Source of the DNA: Faucicola sp041855445
Lineage (GTDB): Bacteria; Pseudomonadota; Gammaproteobacteria; Pseudomonadales; Moraxellaceae
Assembly: GCA_041855445.1 (NCBI GenBank)
Contig: JBHAEG010000058.1
Location: 62,001-126,000, forward strand
DNA: 64,000 nucleotides
Reading direction: 5' to 3'
In this document: in pieces, positions 42,424 to 50,921 of the stretch
Layout: each line of letters starts with the position of its first letter
Numbering within the stretch: position 1 is the stretch's first letter
Notes under the pieces: generated by a model
Databases searched by the model: none
Told to the model about the DNA's origin: nothing
The model's input: only the letters and a program-made list of their open reading frames with translations
Made by a program: the position numbers and the translations under genes

Positions 42424-44121
42424 TTAGGCGATAACCATGTTATCAAGGTATTCATCGATACTGCCCCCACTTTGGGCGTGTAACTTGGCACGCCCCAACG
42501 CCATAATCAAAGCCACCATGCCGTCAATCTTATTCTCGGCTCGCTCTTTGTCGGGGTAGATATTGTCTTTTTTGTCCACCACCGCCACCACATTACTGGC
42601 TTGCCAAGTCAAAACAGGGCAATCCCCGTGGGCGATTTTACCTTGCAATACGAGTGCTTCAAGCTCTTTCATCGGCTCGCTCATGTTTTGCACGGTATGG
42701 CGTAGCTCTACCATGACCGCCCCTTCTTTTTCCATTTCCTGTGCAAGTTGAGTGGCTTGCCACGGGTCATAGGCGACTTGTTGGACATCAAAACGCCCCA
42801 TAAACTCTCGCAAATCATCTTTGATGGCTTCAAAGTCCACCACTTCACCCATTGTCAACGTCAAAAGCCCCATATTATCCCACGCACGGTAACGGTCGGC
42901 GTTGCCGTCCATACTTTCCAAAACTCGTGCGTCTGGCAGATAATACCGCCCATGCACATGATAATTTGGGTCATCGGCAGTCGGTAGAAACAGCAACACA
43001 AGGGCGTTTAAGTCAATCTTTGTCGCTAAATCAAGCCCAATAAAGCAAGGGCGGTTTTCCAGTTCCCCAAGCGATTTGCGAACAGGGGCGTTTTGCCATT
43101 TTGCCATATTGAGCCACGCATTTTTCGCCCCGACCCATTCATTTAAATGCTTGGTGCGAAATACCGACTGTTTGCGTGCTGAAGTTTTTGCGTCCCGTTG
43201 CCGTGCTTGCAAAAATTCGCCAGATACCGAAATGTTATAATTTGGATTGGCTTTGATTAGGGCAATATCGCTGTCCCACGCATCATCCGTATCTTTGCCA
43301 TACAAAATTGCCCACATATCATCAATCTGCAAAACCTTGTCCAGCATCTTTTGAGCGTCTTGGTAGAGCAAATGACACGCCCCGCCAATGGTTGCCCCTG
43401 CGGTGGTAATCACAAGCATAATTGGCTGATTTCTCGCCCCCATACCTGTTTCCATCGTGTCGTATAGGGTGTCATCTTTATGTTCGTGATACTCATCAAT
43501 GACCGCACAGGAGGGACTTGAACCGTCCCCTGGTTTTCCGATGACAGGCTCAAAGCGTGAGCCGTCCGCCACACGGTTCATATTAGAGGCGTTCACTTCC
43601 ACGCCAAAATATTCTTTAAGCTGTGGTGTACGTTCTACCATCTGCTTGGCAGGTCGAAATACCTCCCATGCTTGCTTTTCGGTCGTAGCCCCACTATACA
43701 CTTCCGCCCCAAATTCGCCATCGGCACAGAACATATAATTTGCCACCCCCGCTGCGATGGCGGATTTGCCATTTTTACGACACACAAAAATAAAAATGGT
43801 GCGAAAACGGCGTAAATTGTCCGACTTTTTAACCCAACCAAACGGCACACAACAAGCAAATACCTGCCACGGCTCTAAAAATATCTTCTCGCCACGCCTT
43901 GCCCATTCGCCTTTGGTGTGGGGTAGAAGCTGGATAAATCTTGCCACTCGCTCCGCCTTTGCGGGGTCAAATTTGTAAGGGTAATCCTTATTTTTACTTA
44001 GCTTTTTGTCATCAAAATGCCTTTGGCACGCCAATTTTATCCATTTATTTGTGATGATTTTGCCGTTAATGACATCACGGGCGTACTTTTCGGCTCGTTC
44101 AACATTGGCATATTTACCCAT
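42424..44121 (-). CDS. Terminase large subunit
   Basis: This is the packaging ATPase/nuclease of the Terminase_1 family. It contains GEWARRGEKIFLEPWQVF, the Walker-A-like FVCRKNGKSAIAAGV, PSCAVIDEYHEHKD (Walker B) and nuclease aspartates in FIGLDLATKIDL and YDPWQATQL. ATG 44121 (MGKYANVERAEK) was chosen over TTG 44172, since the extension reads through a terminator-like hairpin; no start has a strong SD. A copy of its last 66 codons is at 46856-47056. Confidence 0.92.
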   Translation of the reverse strand: MGKYANVERAEKYARDVINGKIITNKWIKLACQRHFDDKKLSKNKDYPYKFDPAKAERVARFIQLLPHTKGEWARRGEKIFLEPWQVFACCVPFGWVKKSDNLRRFRTIFIFVCRKNGKSAIAAGVANYMFCADGEFGAEVYSGATTEKQAWEVFRPAKQMVERTPQLKEYFGVEVNASNMNRVADGSRFEPVIGKPGDGSSPSCAVIDEYHEHKDDTLYDTMETGMGARNQPIMLVITTAGATIGGACHLLYQDAQKMLDKVLQIDDMWAILYGKDTDDAWDSDIALIKANPNYNISVSGEFLQARQRDAKTSARKQSVFRTKHLNEWVGAKNAWLNMAKWQNAPVRKSLGELENRPCFIGLDLATKIDLNALVLLFLPTADDPNYHVHGRYYLPDARVLESMDGNADRYRAWDNMGLLTLTMGEVVDFEAIKDDLREFMGRFDVQQVAYDPWQATQLAQEMEKEGAVMVELRHTVQNMSEPMKELEALVLQGKIAHGDCPVLTWQASNVVAVVDKKDNIYPDKERAENKIDGMVALIMALGRAKLHAQSGGSIDEYLDNMVIA

Positions 44122-44128
44122 AAGACAT

Positions 44129-44156
44129 AAAAAAACCGCTTGGAAAAAAAGCGGTA
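44129..44156 (-). terminator. Terminator-like hairpin between TerS and TerL
   Basis: On the minus strand ACCGCTT pairs with AAGCGGT, followed by seven T, ending directly at the TerL start. It may tune TerL expression. Confidence 0.45.
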
Positions 44157-44204
44157 AAAAGTTTCCTAACAATAAAAAACCAATAAAATAAATAACTTAT
44201 AAAA

Positions 44205-44696
44205 CTAAAAATTATCCAAATCGGCAAACGCATTGCCTACTGTTTCATTTTTAGTCCCACCTGTTAGCCTTGCCCGACTTGACGGGTCAAGCCCCAACAG
44301 CGACCCAAAAGTTACCAGTTGGCGGGCGGTTTCGTTCATCACTGTAACCGCAGGATTTTTTTGTAAAACACCCGTTTCGGGGTGTGGTACGACCACGCCA
44401 TAATTGTTAATCTCATCTTGGGCTTGTCGCCAACGAGCGTACGCTGTGCAAAAGGCTTCTACATTGTGTAAATCCCCAACGGTCAAAAGGTCATTTGCAC
44501 ACAATTGGGGAACGACCCTTTGCCACATTTCCACCGCCAACGGCTCTAACCATTCGGGCGGTTCAATGTTCATAATCTTGTCAAATTGTGGCTCATGTTT
44601 GTTTAAAGCACGCTTGCCAGCGTTGCCGTTTAGCTCTTTTAGTTTTGTTGGTTTGGGTTTTCGCCCACGCCCTGAAACTGTCGCAACCCCACCCAT
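44205..44696 (-). CDS. Terminase small subunit (P27 family)
   Basis: This 163-aa DNA-recognition subunit has the P27 pattern GRGRKPKPTKLKELNGNAGKRALN and PPEWLEPLAVEMWQRVVPQL. AAGGAA lies upstream of the ATG. It follows HNH, the usual 3'-cos module order. Confidence 0.9.
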   Translation of the reverse strand: MGGVATVSGRGRKPKPTKLKELNGNAGKRALNKHEPQFDKIMNIEPPEWLEPLAVEMWQRVVPQLCANDLLTVGDLHNVEAFCTAYARWRQAQDEINNYGVVVPHPETGVLQKNPAVTVMNETARQLVTFGSLLGLDPSSRARLTGGTKNETVGNAFADLDNF

Positions 44697-44806
44697 TTTT
44701 AAAAATTCCTTAATATATTTTTCAAATCAACCCCTAAACTTTTAATTTTGCGGTCGTAAAAATTTTGGTAGGGGCGACGGTTCTATGGCAAAAGGCTGTG
44801 AATTTT
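44697..44806. other. Candidate cos region between HNH and terS
   Basis: In HK97-type phages with a P27 terminase the cohesive-end site often lies here. The stretch has an imperfect dyad around GGTCGTAAAAATTTTGG and a G-rich patch. The exact cut cannot be placed from sequence. Confidence 0.35.
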
Positions 44807-45163
44807 TTACCCACCCCTGTGGCTCTCGGCTTGTGTCTTGGTCTTGTGGCAGGCGTGGCAGATTGCTTGTAAGTTGGTAAGCGTGTCCGTGCCACCGCTT
44901 GCCTTGTTAATGATGTGGTCTACTTCGGTGGCGGGTGTGTATCTGCCGTCCGCCAAGCAGACTTGGCACAAGTAGCGGTCTCGTGCCAATACCTGCCCAC
45001 GCAGTTTACGCCACGCCTGCCCGTAGCCACGCTTGCTTGCGGTGCGACCTTGTTGACTCTTGTGCCAACCGTGCCTGTGGTGAGCGTGGTCGGAACAGAA
45101 ACCTTTGTCCGCACGACTGACAAGGGCAGGGCAACCAATGGCTCGGCAGGGTGTCTTTGGCAT
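44807..45163 (-). CDS. HNH endonuclease
   Basis: This 118-aa protein has two Cys pairs (CRAIGCPALV, CSDHAHH; CQVCLADG) and the core VDHIINKASGGTDTLTNLQAICHACHKTKT. HNH proteins beside terminase are needed for cos cutting or packaging in several phages. AGGAAA precedes the ATG. Confidence 0.9.
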   Translation of the reverse strand: MPKTPCRAIGCPALVSRADKGFCSDHAHHRHGWHKSQQGRTASKRGYGQAWRKLRGQVLARDRYLCQVCLADGRYTPATEVDHIINKASGGTDTLTNLQAICHACHKTKTQAESHRGG

Positions 45164-45554
45164 AGTTATTTTCCTAAGTTATTTAAAATTTATAAATCAT
45201 ATTGCCTTCATAAGACGCATGATAATTAACTGACAAATTAAAACTTAATTTTTCAAAACAGCCAATTCGTTGCCACGCTTACTGTATCAATTCTAATACC
45301 AAATTATCATCCATTCTTTTTTGGCATGGTAAATGTTTGGTCAAATACTGAAGCATGCAAACGGTTAATGGCTAAATGATAGGTAATAAAAAAGGCAATC
45401 ACCCAAACGGATAATCGCCTATTGACACTTAATGCCATCATAGCATTATGATACTCCACAGGGTATCATGGTGTCAAGGGGGTTTTAAAGACACACCAAC
45501 ACACCCGCACAAAGGAACTTTGGCAGGGTGTTTGGTATTTGAGATATGATTGAT
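45164..45554. other. Intergenic region carrying the late promoter
   Basis: There is no convincing gene on either strand. It contains a 95-bp segment (about 45383-45478) repeated at 47100-47194 with its promoter and operator (next entry). Confidence 0.6.
45448..45477 (-). promoter_or_regulatory. Late-operon promoter with internal operator, copy 1
   Basis: On the minus strand there is TTGACA, an 18-bp spacer and TATCAT. The spacer and -10 hold the inverted repeat TGATAC-N8-GTATCA (45449-45468). It faces HNH and the packaging/structural genes. Confidence 0.65.
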
Positions 45555-46547
45555 TTACAAACTGTTCTTAACCGCCAATCTGCACACATCTATCACTTGA
45601 CACAGCGTATCAACATCGGTTTCGCTAAGTTTGGAATGAAAGGCAAGTTTTTTGTTGATTTGTTGTTGTAGCACATTAGGCAGACTTGGTAAATCACTAT
45701 AAAAGGCTTGTTTGCTGATAGGTTTAAGTTTTAATGAGCCGTTATCGTGATACCCTTCATCAAACTCAACTTCAAAGCGATATTGTGTGAGCAGATTTTT
45801 CATAAACAGCCCCGCAATATGTTCACTGTCATTGCCACATTCAAAGAATGTTCTATTGCTCTCGCCATCAGCCAATCGAGCTAGCCAAGTCATGCGGTTA
45901 TAATGCTCAACAAAACGCTTGGTTTCACGATTTAAGATGCTTGCCAAATCCAGTTCGTCTTGTTTTGGGGCGGATAGTATTAAGGTATGTACATACTCTA
46001 CCGCTTGGGGGATTTGCTCACGGGTTAAGTTTCTAATCTTTGAGCCTTTATTGTCAGTAATGCCAAAGCGTTGATGCACCATTTTATAAATCGTGGTATA
46101 GTCCAGTTTAAGAATGCCTGTTGCCATATTCACCGCATTACGAAGTGGTAGGGTATCGGTACTGGTTAGGCGGTCGGCAGTGTACTGCCCTGTTTTGCGA
46201 ATGGTAGGCAAGACTTCATCAAATACCCAGTTTTGGAATTTGACCGCTTCGGCTTTGTTGGAGCGAAAAATCACACGGTAAAGATTGGGTTCGTTGATGA
46301 AGGTGATTTCGTTCTTGCGACCTTTGCTATCCACGCTATACATTTTATGTACACCAGCTGGGTCTAATGCACCACGTTTGACGGTTTCGTTTTTAACGAA
46401 AGTGTCTTTTGCAACTTGTAAAAGGTCAGATGAGCGTGAAATTTCAAGAATGGTAGCAACATCGGTAAGGCAAAATAGCGGTTCGCCATTTTTAAGCTCA
46501 ACACGAACGGTTTGGGATTGAAAATCAAAATTGATAAGATTTGACAT
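45555..46547 (-). CDS. BRO-family antirepressor
   Basis: This 330-aa protein has an N-terminal BRO domain (residues about 1-110: VRVELKNGEPLFCLTDVATILEI, PNLYRVIFRSNKAEAVKFQNWVFDEVLPTIRKTG). The C-terminal region (about 125-330) is of the kind found in phage antirepressors. It probably inactivates the CI-like proteins, which lack self-cleavage residues. ATG 46547 follows AAAGAGGT. Its 5' region is shared with a decayed copy at 54170. Confidence 0.8.
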   Translation of the reverse strand: MSNLINFDFQSQTVRVELKNGEPLFCLTDVATILEISRSSDLLQVAKDTFVKNETVKRGALDPAGVHKMYSVDSKGRKNEITFINEPNLYRVIFRSNKAEAVKFQNWVFDEVLPTIRKTGQYTADRLTSTDTLPLRNAVNMATGILKLDYTTIYKMVHQRFGITDNKGSKIRNLTREQIPQAVEYVHTLILSAPKQDELDLASILNRETKRFVEHYNRMTWLARLADGESNRTFFECGNDSEHIAGLFMKNLLTQYRFEVEFDEGYHDNGSLKLKPISKQAFYSDLPSLPNVLQQQINKKLAFHSKLSETDVDTLCQVIDVCRLAVKNSL

Positions 46548-46550
46548 AGT

Positions 46551-46651
46551 CTATACCTCTTTAGGTTGGAATTTGCCCTATTTTGAAGTAGGGTGGATAA
46601 GATGTTCAAAACACGCCTAAAGTCGTGCGTACATTCTCACGATATGCACCA
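46551..46651 (-). repeat. Conserved 5' element of BRO genes, copy A
   Basis: About 100 bp directly upstream of the BRO start are about 92 percent identical to 54067-54168 in opposite orientation. They include a small CCCTA/TAGGG hairpin near the SD. The coding parts are much less alike, so the leader itself is conserved. Confidence 0.8.
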
Positions 46652-46771
46652 TCTTACCCATAATTCAAAGAAGTATAGATAAAAAAATGCCACAGATGTC
46701 GCTTGTGGATAACGCTTTAGGGTTGGTGTTTTGAAGCACCTTATGCACATTCTACATAAGGGCAATAAAAA

Positions 46772-46794
46772 AAGCAAGCCTTTTTTGCTTGCTT
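46772..46794 (-). terminator. Terminator before the BRO transcription unit
   Basis: AAGCAAGC pairs with GCTTGCTT, with A and T runs on both sides. It can stop minus-strand transcription from copy 2 of the promoter. Confidence 0.65.
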
Positions 46795-46855
46795 GATAAA
46801 AAATTGTTTAATGGCAGGTATTCGTATGATACAAATGGTTGAATTTAGTGCTTCG

Positions 46856-47056
46856 CTAAGCAATCACCATATTTGACAGATACTCATCAATATTCCCCCC
46901 ACTTTGGGCGTGTAACTTGGCACGCCCCAACGCCATAATCAAAGCCACCATGCCGTCAATCTTGTTTTCGGCTCGCTTTTTGTCGGGATAAATATTGTCT
47001 TTTTTGTCCACCACCGCCACCACATTACTTGCCTGCCAAGTTAGCACAGGGCAATC
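46856..47056 (-). pseudogene. Duplicated C-terminal fragment of the terminase large subunit
   Basis: The last 66 codons of TerL (CPVLTWQASNVVAVVDKKDN through MVIA) are repeated with three substitutions. Upstream the frame runs into unrelated sequence that matches part of the left-flank debris. It is a deletion or recombination relic without a terminase function of its own. Confidence 0.85.
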
Positions 47057-47164
47057 TTGTTTTACGCTCTGGTGCATTCTGTTTTTGGTCAGAAAACAGG
47101 CAATAAAAAAGGCAACTACCCAAAAGGATAATCGCCTATTTACACTTAATATCATATTAGCATT

Positions 47165-47194
47165 ATCATACTCCACAGGGTATCATGGTGTCAA
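47165..47194 (-). promoter_or_regulatory. Promoter with internal operator, copy 2
   Basis: The same TTGACA, 18-bp spacer and TATGAT arrangement as at 45448-45477, with one changed base in the operator arm. It faces the TerL fragment and, past a terminator, the BRO gene. Confidence 0.55.
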
Positions 47195-47217
47195 GAGATT
47201 TGCCAGTCAATCACAAC

Positions 47218-47799
47218 TCACAAAATTTCTTGGTCTCTTAACTCATTTCTATATTCACCAATTGCTACACCAATTTCCCATGCCAAATCCTGCAAGGTGT
47301 CAATCAGTAGGCGTTGATGTTTGGTAAATTGGTTGATGTAAGTCTTTTCGTGAATGTTGATATTAAAAAAGTACAATCGCCCTTTGACCGTGCATAAGTC
47401 CCACATATTTTTTAAGTGGAGAGACAGCACCATGTGAGCCATTTTGTGTGATAATGTCTCCCTATCGTATGGGCAGTTTTTGGGCAAGGGAGCTTTGCGT
47501 AATTCTGTCAGTAGCTGTTTTGTCATATATCCGCATACAGTATCAAATGCTTGTTTTTCTATACCCCACACGAGCATACTACACAGTGCACGCATAGGCG
47601 TGTCCATTGTGCCGATACACGCACACCGCTCCTGCCAAGCCGAATAATCGTTATCGCACTTATTGGGCGTATTAAAGTCGTCAAACATTTTGGCAGGCGT
47701 GGCTGTCAAATGCTGACAAAGCCAGTCCAAGCCATCAATATCAAACATGGGGTGAGTGGTGAATTTGCTCGCCTGCTTTGTGTTTATTGTGTTTGTCAT
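47218..47799 (-). CDS. Early-region hypothetical protein (193 aa)
   Basis: It is soluble, with a Cys-containing centre (WQERCACIGTMDTPMRALCSMLVWG) and a helical C-terminal half. It lies after the VRR-NUC gene and before the promoter repeat, where many phages keep late regulators, but no antiterminator motif is recognised. Confidence 0.55.
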   Translation of the reverse strand: MTNTINTKQASKFTTHPMFDIDGLDWLCQHLTATPAKMFDDFNTPNKCDNDYSAWQERCACIGTMDTPMRALCSMLVWGIEKQAFDTVCGYMTKQLLTELRKAPLPKNCPYDRETLSHKMAHMVLSLHLKNMWDLCTVKGRLYFFNINIHEKTYINQFTKHQRLLIDTLQDLAWEIGVAIGEYRNELRDQEIL

Positions 47800-47884
47800 G
47801 GTTGGTCTCTTTTATCATATGGTTAAATTTTTGGATAAATTCATTTCTGTCGCTGTTTTGTGGTGGGGTTGTAGTATTTACACC

Positions 47885-48262
47885 TCATGACACGCCTGCC
47901 AAATACGCCTTAATCTCATCAATCGCTTCACCTGCCCCATAGCACACCACCGCTTTATAACCTTGTGCATTTAGGCGGTCTATCATCGTTTGTTGATGGT
48001 CAGACACTTTACCTGCCTGCCTTGTTTTACCTTTTGGGGCTTTTAGTTCAATAAATAGCCCATGATAACCCCCACACGGGATAAACAAAAACAAATCAGG
48101 AAAGCCTGCTTTTGTCCCTATCGCCTTAAAGCGGGTAGCGGTGGCAATGTGGCGTTTACCTCCATTGGGGCTGTGGTGTAGGTAGTCTGATACTTTGCTG
48201 TCTGCCCACTGTTGCCATCTTGCCCATGTGAGAATGGCTTTTTGCTCCAAGTCTTCACTCAT
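47885..48262 (-). CDS. VRR-NUC domain nuclease
   Basis: This protein of about 125 aa has the PD-(D/E)XK-type VRR-NUC pattern: NGGKRHIATATRFKAIGTKAGFPDLFLFIP with the catalytic Asp, then FIELKAPKG and DHQQTMIDRLNAQGYKAVVCYGAGEAI. It probably resolves junctions or processes replication forks. ATG 48262 has GGAG 8 nt upstream and lies 1 nt from the DnaC-like stop. Confidence 0.88.
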   Translation of the reverse strand: MSEDLEQKAILTWARWQQWADSKVSDYLHHSPNGGKRHIATATRFKAIGTKAGFPDLFLFIPCGGYHGLFIELKAPKGKTRQAGKVSDHQQTMIDRLNAQGYKAVVCYGAGEAIDEIKAYLAGVS

Positions 48263-48263
48263 C

Positions 48264-49079
48264 TTAAATCTCCACAAATTTTGCATGAGCTTGGCGGTAA
48301 CTTTGCCAGTTGAATGCAATAAATACAGCGTGCTGTTGCAGTCTGTCCCATGCTCTATCACCAAGTCGTTCCTTAAGTGCGTTTTTGGTTAAATTGGTGG
48401 TAATGATAGTGGGTAAGCCCTTAGTATATCTGCCGTCAATAATACGGCTTAAACGCTCACGGTCGGCTTGTTGCATTTCTGCGTTGTATGACAAATCTGC
48501 TTCGCCCAGCTCATCAATCACTAGTAAATCTTGGTTAATCCAACCATTTATCAGTTCATGCTCGCTGATGGTGCTGTATTTTGACCAAGTGGCACGAGCC
48601 TGTTCACCAATTTGGCTTGAGCGTATCACCAATACGTCTTGATTGGCTTGGATAAGTGCAGTAGCAATCAAATTGGCAAGCATGGTCTTACCTGTGCCTG
48701 TTGTACCTGACAAAATGAGATTGCCATGCGGATTTTGGGCGTAACTTTGAGCAAATGACAAAATCCGCTCCATACGCTCATTACTTGTCTGCCATGCGTC
48801 AAATGGCTGGTAGTGAGTGATGCCAGACTGTTTGGCTTTGGTGGCGTGCTGTTTGGCAAGGCGTGCCAAGCTCTTGACCTCGTCTTGTTCTGCCTTGCAT
48901 TTAGGACAGATATTACGAGCTGTGTCAGCAATGATAGCCACTACTTCACGCACGCTAATGCCATGTGTGGGGCAATTGGTGGTAATTTGTACCATTTGCA
49001 AATCCTTTGGCAGACTTGACAGATGGTGATGCACTTGCATTTTTTCTGTGCTTGACAAGCAGGGGTTGATGTTTGTCAT
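48264..49079 (-). CDS. DnaC/IstB-like helicase loader ATPase
   Basis: This 271-aa protein has a zinc-ribbon-like N-terminus (TTNCPTHG...CPKCKAE). The AAA+ core has Walker A SGTTGTGKTMLANL, Walker B LLVIDELGEADL and the sensor TIITTNLT. It should load the host replicative helicase at the phage origin and lies behind the replication initiator. Confidence 0.9.
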   Translation of the reverse strand: MTNINPCLSSTEKMQVHHHLSSLPKDLQMVQITTNCPTHGISVREVVAIIADTARNICPKCKAEQDEVKSLARLAKQHATKAKQSGITHYQPFDAWQTSNERMERILSFAQSYAQNPHGNLILSGTTGTGKTMLANLIATALIQANQDVLVIRSSQIGEQARATWSKYSTISEHELINGWINQDLLVIDELGEADLSYNAEMQQADRERLSRIIDGRYTKGLPTIITTNLTKNALKERLGDRAWDRLQQHAVFIAFNWQSYRQAHAKFVEI

Positions 49080-49101
49080 GGTCTTTCCTCGTTGGTTGTG
49101 T

Positions 49102-50340
49102 CTAAATGTGTATCATGCCAATGGGGGTACTACTTGCACCGCTGTTGAGCATTGCCATCGCTCTTTGATAGTTTTGCTCTGAGTTAGCAGGTGGCTCATA
49201 GTTCTGCCAATGCTGATTGATTGCTAGGGGGTCGTTTACTCCGCCAAATTTGGTTTTGGTTGTGGCGGTTGGGGTTCGCTTTGGGCTAGCATCGTTGTTT
49301 TGGGGTGTGCTTAGCCAGTCAGGGATTGGGCGGTTCTCTTGGATTAACACCGCCTCATACCAAGTCTGCCAATTCCAATCTGCCTCAAAACTTTTCCACT
49401 TGCCTGTTGCCATCATGATTTTTAAGGCATCAGCAAAGGTGATTTTGCCTGTTTTGTTTGCTTGGTTTTGTATCAGGACAAGCATGGTTTTTGTTATGTC
49501 CTCACCCTTTTTGAGTTTGGATTGTTTGTATTTGACAAAGGCGGTTGCTGTGTCTGTATCAACCTCGTTGTCCTGTAAAAATGTGATAGGGTCAAACGCT
49601 GGCGTTGGTGTTTTTGTTTTTTGAGCTTTGCTTTTGCTCTCAGATGGGGGCGTGGTGTCATTCTCACTCTCTTGGTTATAATTATGATTATGATTATGGT
49701 TATTCCGCCGTTTTTGGGCGTTACTTTCGTTACCTGTTTCGTTACTGTCCGTTACGTTTTGCGTTACGGTGTCGTTATCCTTTGGCGGAAAATAGCTAAG
49801 ATAAAGCTCAACAAGTGCCTCATAATGTATGCCATCTGGCACAGTAATGCCCTTATCTGATAAGGCTTTGAGCTTTTTTTGCTTATCTCTATGGCGTGCT
49901 TGACGCTCGGCTTCTGACATTGGGGCGGTGTGATTGATGGCGTTACTGTTCGTTACGTTTTGCGTTACGGTGTCATTACTTTTGCCGTTACGGATTGCGT
50001 TACGTCCGTTACTGCCGTTACTGCCGTTACTTTTGCTAATTTCCCAAACGATGTTTGAGATTTCTTTGTCCCACTCAGCACGGCGGTAGTTTTTGCCAAT
50101 TTTTTTAAACTGCTCTTTGAGTATTAGTTTTAAATCAGCAATCTCGCTGTCGCTATGACAACCCGCCTGCCGACAAAGCAGGTCAAAATCAGACGCATCA
50201 AGTTTGCCGTTATGCTTGCCAGCATTGCCAAAGTAGAGCATTTTTAAGGTGTCAAAAATGCCCTTTTGTTGATGGCTCATGTAGTAGGTGGCAATCGCCC
50301 AATCGCCAAAGTTGTGATGTGTGTAATATATTTGATACAT
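49102..50340 (-). CDS. Phage replication initiator (DUF1376 N-terminus, DnaT-like C-terminus)
   Basis: This 412-aa protein has a DUF1376 domain (about 1-105, MSHQQKGIFDTLKMLYF). An Asn/Ser/Thr-rich linker with repeats (about 105-230) follows, then a helical DnaT-like part ending near WNWQTWYEAVLIQENRPIPDWLS. It probably binds origin repeats in its own gene. AAGGA precedes the ATG. Confidence 0.8.
   Translation of the reverse strand: MYQIYYTHHNFGDWAIATYYMSHQQKGIFDTLKMLYFGNAGKHNGKLDASDFDLLCRQAGCHSDSEIADLKLILKEQFKKIGKNYRRAEWDKEISNIVWEISKSNGSNGSNGRNAIRNGKSNDTVTQNVTNSNAINHTAPMSEAERQARHRDKQKKLKALSDKGITVPDGIHYEALVELYLSYFPPKDNDTVTQNVTDSNETGNESNAQKRRNNHNHNHNYNQESENDTTPPSESKSKAQKTKTPTPAFDPITFLQDNEVDTDTATAFVKYKQSKLKKGEDITKTMLVLIQNQANKTGKITFADALKIMMATGKWKSFEADWNWQTWYEAVLIQENRPIPDWLSTPQNNDASPKRTPTATTKTKFGGVNDPLAINQHWQNYEPPANSEQNYQRAMAMLNSGASSTPIGMIHI
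49718..50032. repeat. CGTTAC iteron clusters, candidate replication origin
   Basis: Five CGTTAC units at 49718-49777 and eight at 49940-50032, many in the wider context CCGTTACTG or GCGTTACGG, lie inside the initiator gene. Two longer blocks (CGTTACGTTTTGCGTTACGG) are exact repeats. Lambdoid origins sit in the O gene in the same way. Confidence 0.6.
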
Positions 50341-50362
50341 GGGTTGTCCTTATAAAGATTTG

Positions 50363-50557
50363 TTAAATCTCACGGTTCTCTATACAAGCCACCGCTTGTA
50401 AGGTATATTGAGCTTGCCGATGAATGTCGGACAGCTCACGCTCTATGAGCTTACGCACCCATTCAGACGCACTCACGTTATCCATGCCTGCCAAGTTTTG
50501 AATGGCTTGTTGGTACTCTGGGGGTAGATGGACGGTGATTTGAGATGAATTTTTCAT
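50363..50557 (-). CDS. Ribbon-helix-helix DNA-binding protein
   Basis: This 64-aa protein has the Arc/MetJ pattern SQITVHLPPEYQQAIQNLAG (strand then helix) and SASEWVRKLIERELSD. It is likely an early transcription regulator. It shares a start (MKNSS) with the next gene. The SD is weak. Confidence 0.7.
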   Translation of the reverse strand: MKNSSQITVHLPPEYQQAIQNLAGMDNVSASEWVRKLIERELSDIHRQAQYTLQAVACIENREI

Positions 50558-50560
50558 GGG

Positions 50561-50794
50561 TTAAATGGTCAGTTCTGGAATAAGCTGTTCAACCGTAACG
50601 ACACAACCACAGTTCTTGACAATTTGGCTTGCCAGTTTTGGTGATACGCCACCATAACCATAGGCAATTTGCCGAAGATTACCGATGGTTGTTCCACAGG
50701 ATTTGGCAAAGTCTGTACGACTGTCAGGGTCTAAGCCATTGATTTTATCAATCAATGCAGGGATTTTGGGTCGCTTACGAGATGAGTTTTTCAT
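50561..50794 (-). CDS. Cro-like regulator (YdaS-type)
   Basis: This 77-aa helix-turn-helix protein (SRTDFAKSCGTTIGNLRQIAYGYGGVSPKLASQI) is encoded divergently from the CI-like repressor across the operator region. This is the Cro position. Confidence 0.78.
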   Translation of the reverse strand: MKNSSRKRPKIPALIDKINGLDPDSRTDFAKSCGTTIGNLRQIAYGYGGVSPKLASQIVKNCGCVVTVEQLIPELTI

Positions 50795-50820
50795 AATTTA
50801 TGCCATTTGCTAAAATTTTA

Positions 50821-50904
50821 TATAGTTTATAACTAAATTAAACTAAATGCAAATTTAGTTTTTTGTTTATTTACTAGGCATATAATTTTTAGTTAAATAC
50901 TAAT
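50821..50904. promoter_or_regulatory. CI/Cro operator region
   Basis: Two near-palindromes fit TTTAGT-N5-ACTAAA: TATAGT-N5-ACTAAA at 50821-50837 and TTTAGT-N5-ACTAAT at 50888-50904. In between are reversed half-sites ACTAAA (50842) and TTTAGT (50854). These lie between cro and cI and overlap AT-rich promoter sequence. Confidence 0.65.
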
Positions 50905-50921
50905 TTTAGAAGGTGATTGTG

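Noticed and set aside
47057..47105. Hairpin CTGTTTT/AAAACAG downstream of promoter copy 2 as an antitermination (put-like) site
   Set aside because: The copy in the left debris lacks a promoter context, and no match to a known put or nut pattern is clear.
46856..47176. Separate 106-aa gene
   Set aside because: Its C-terminal 66 residues are a copy of TerL and the rest is non-homologous read-through; better called a fragment.
49718..50032. CGTTAC repeats as a CRISPR array
   Set aside because: Units are only 6-20 bp, irregularly spaced and in frame within the replication gene; iterons fit better.
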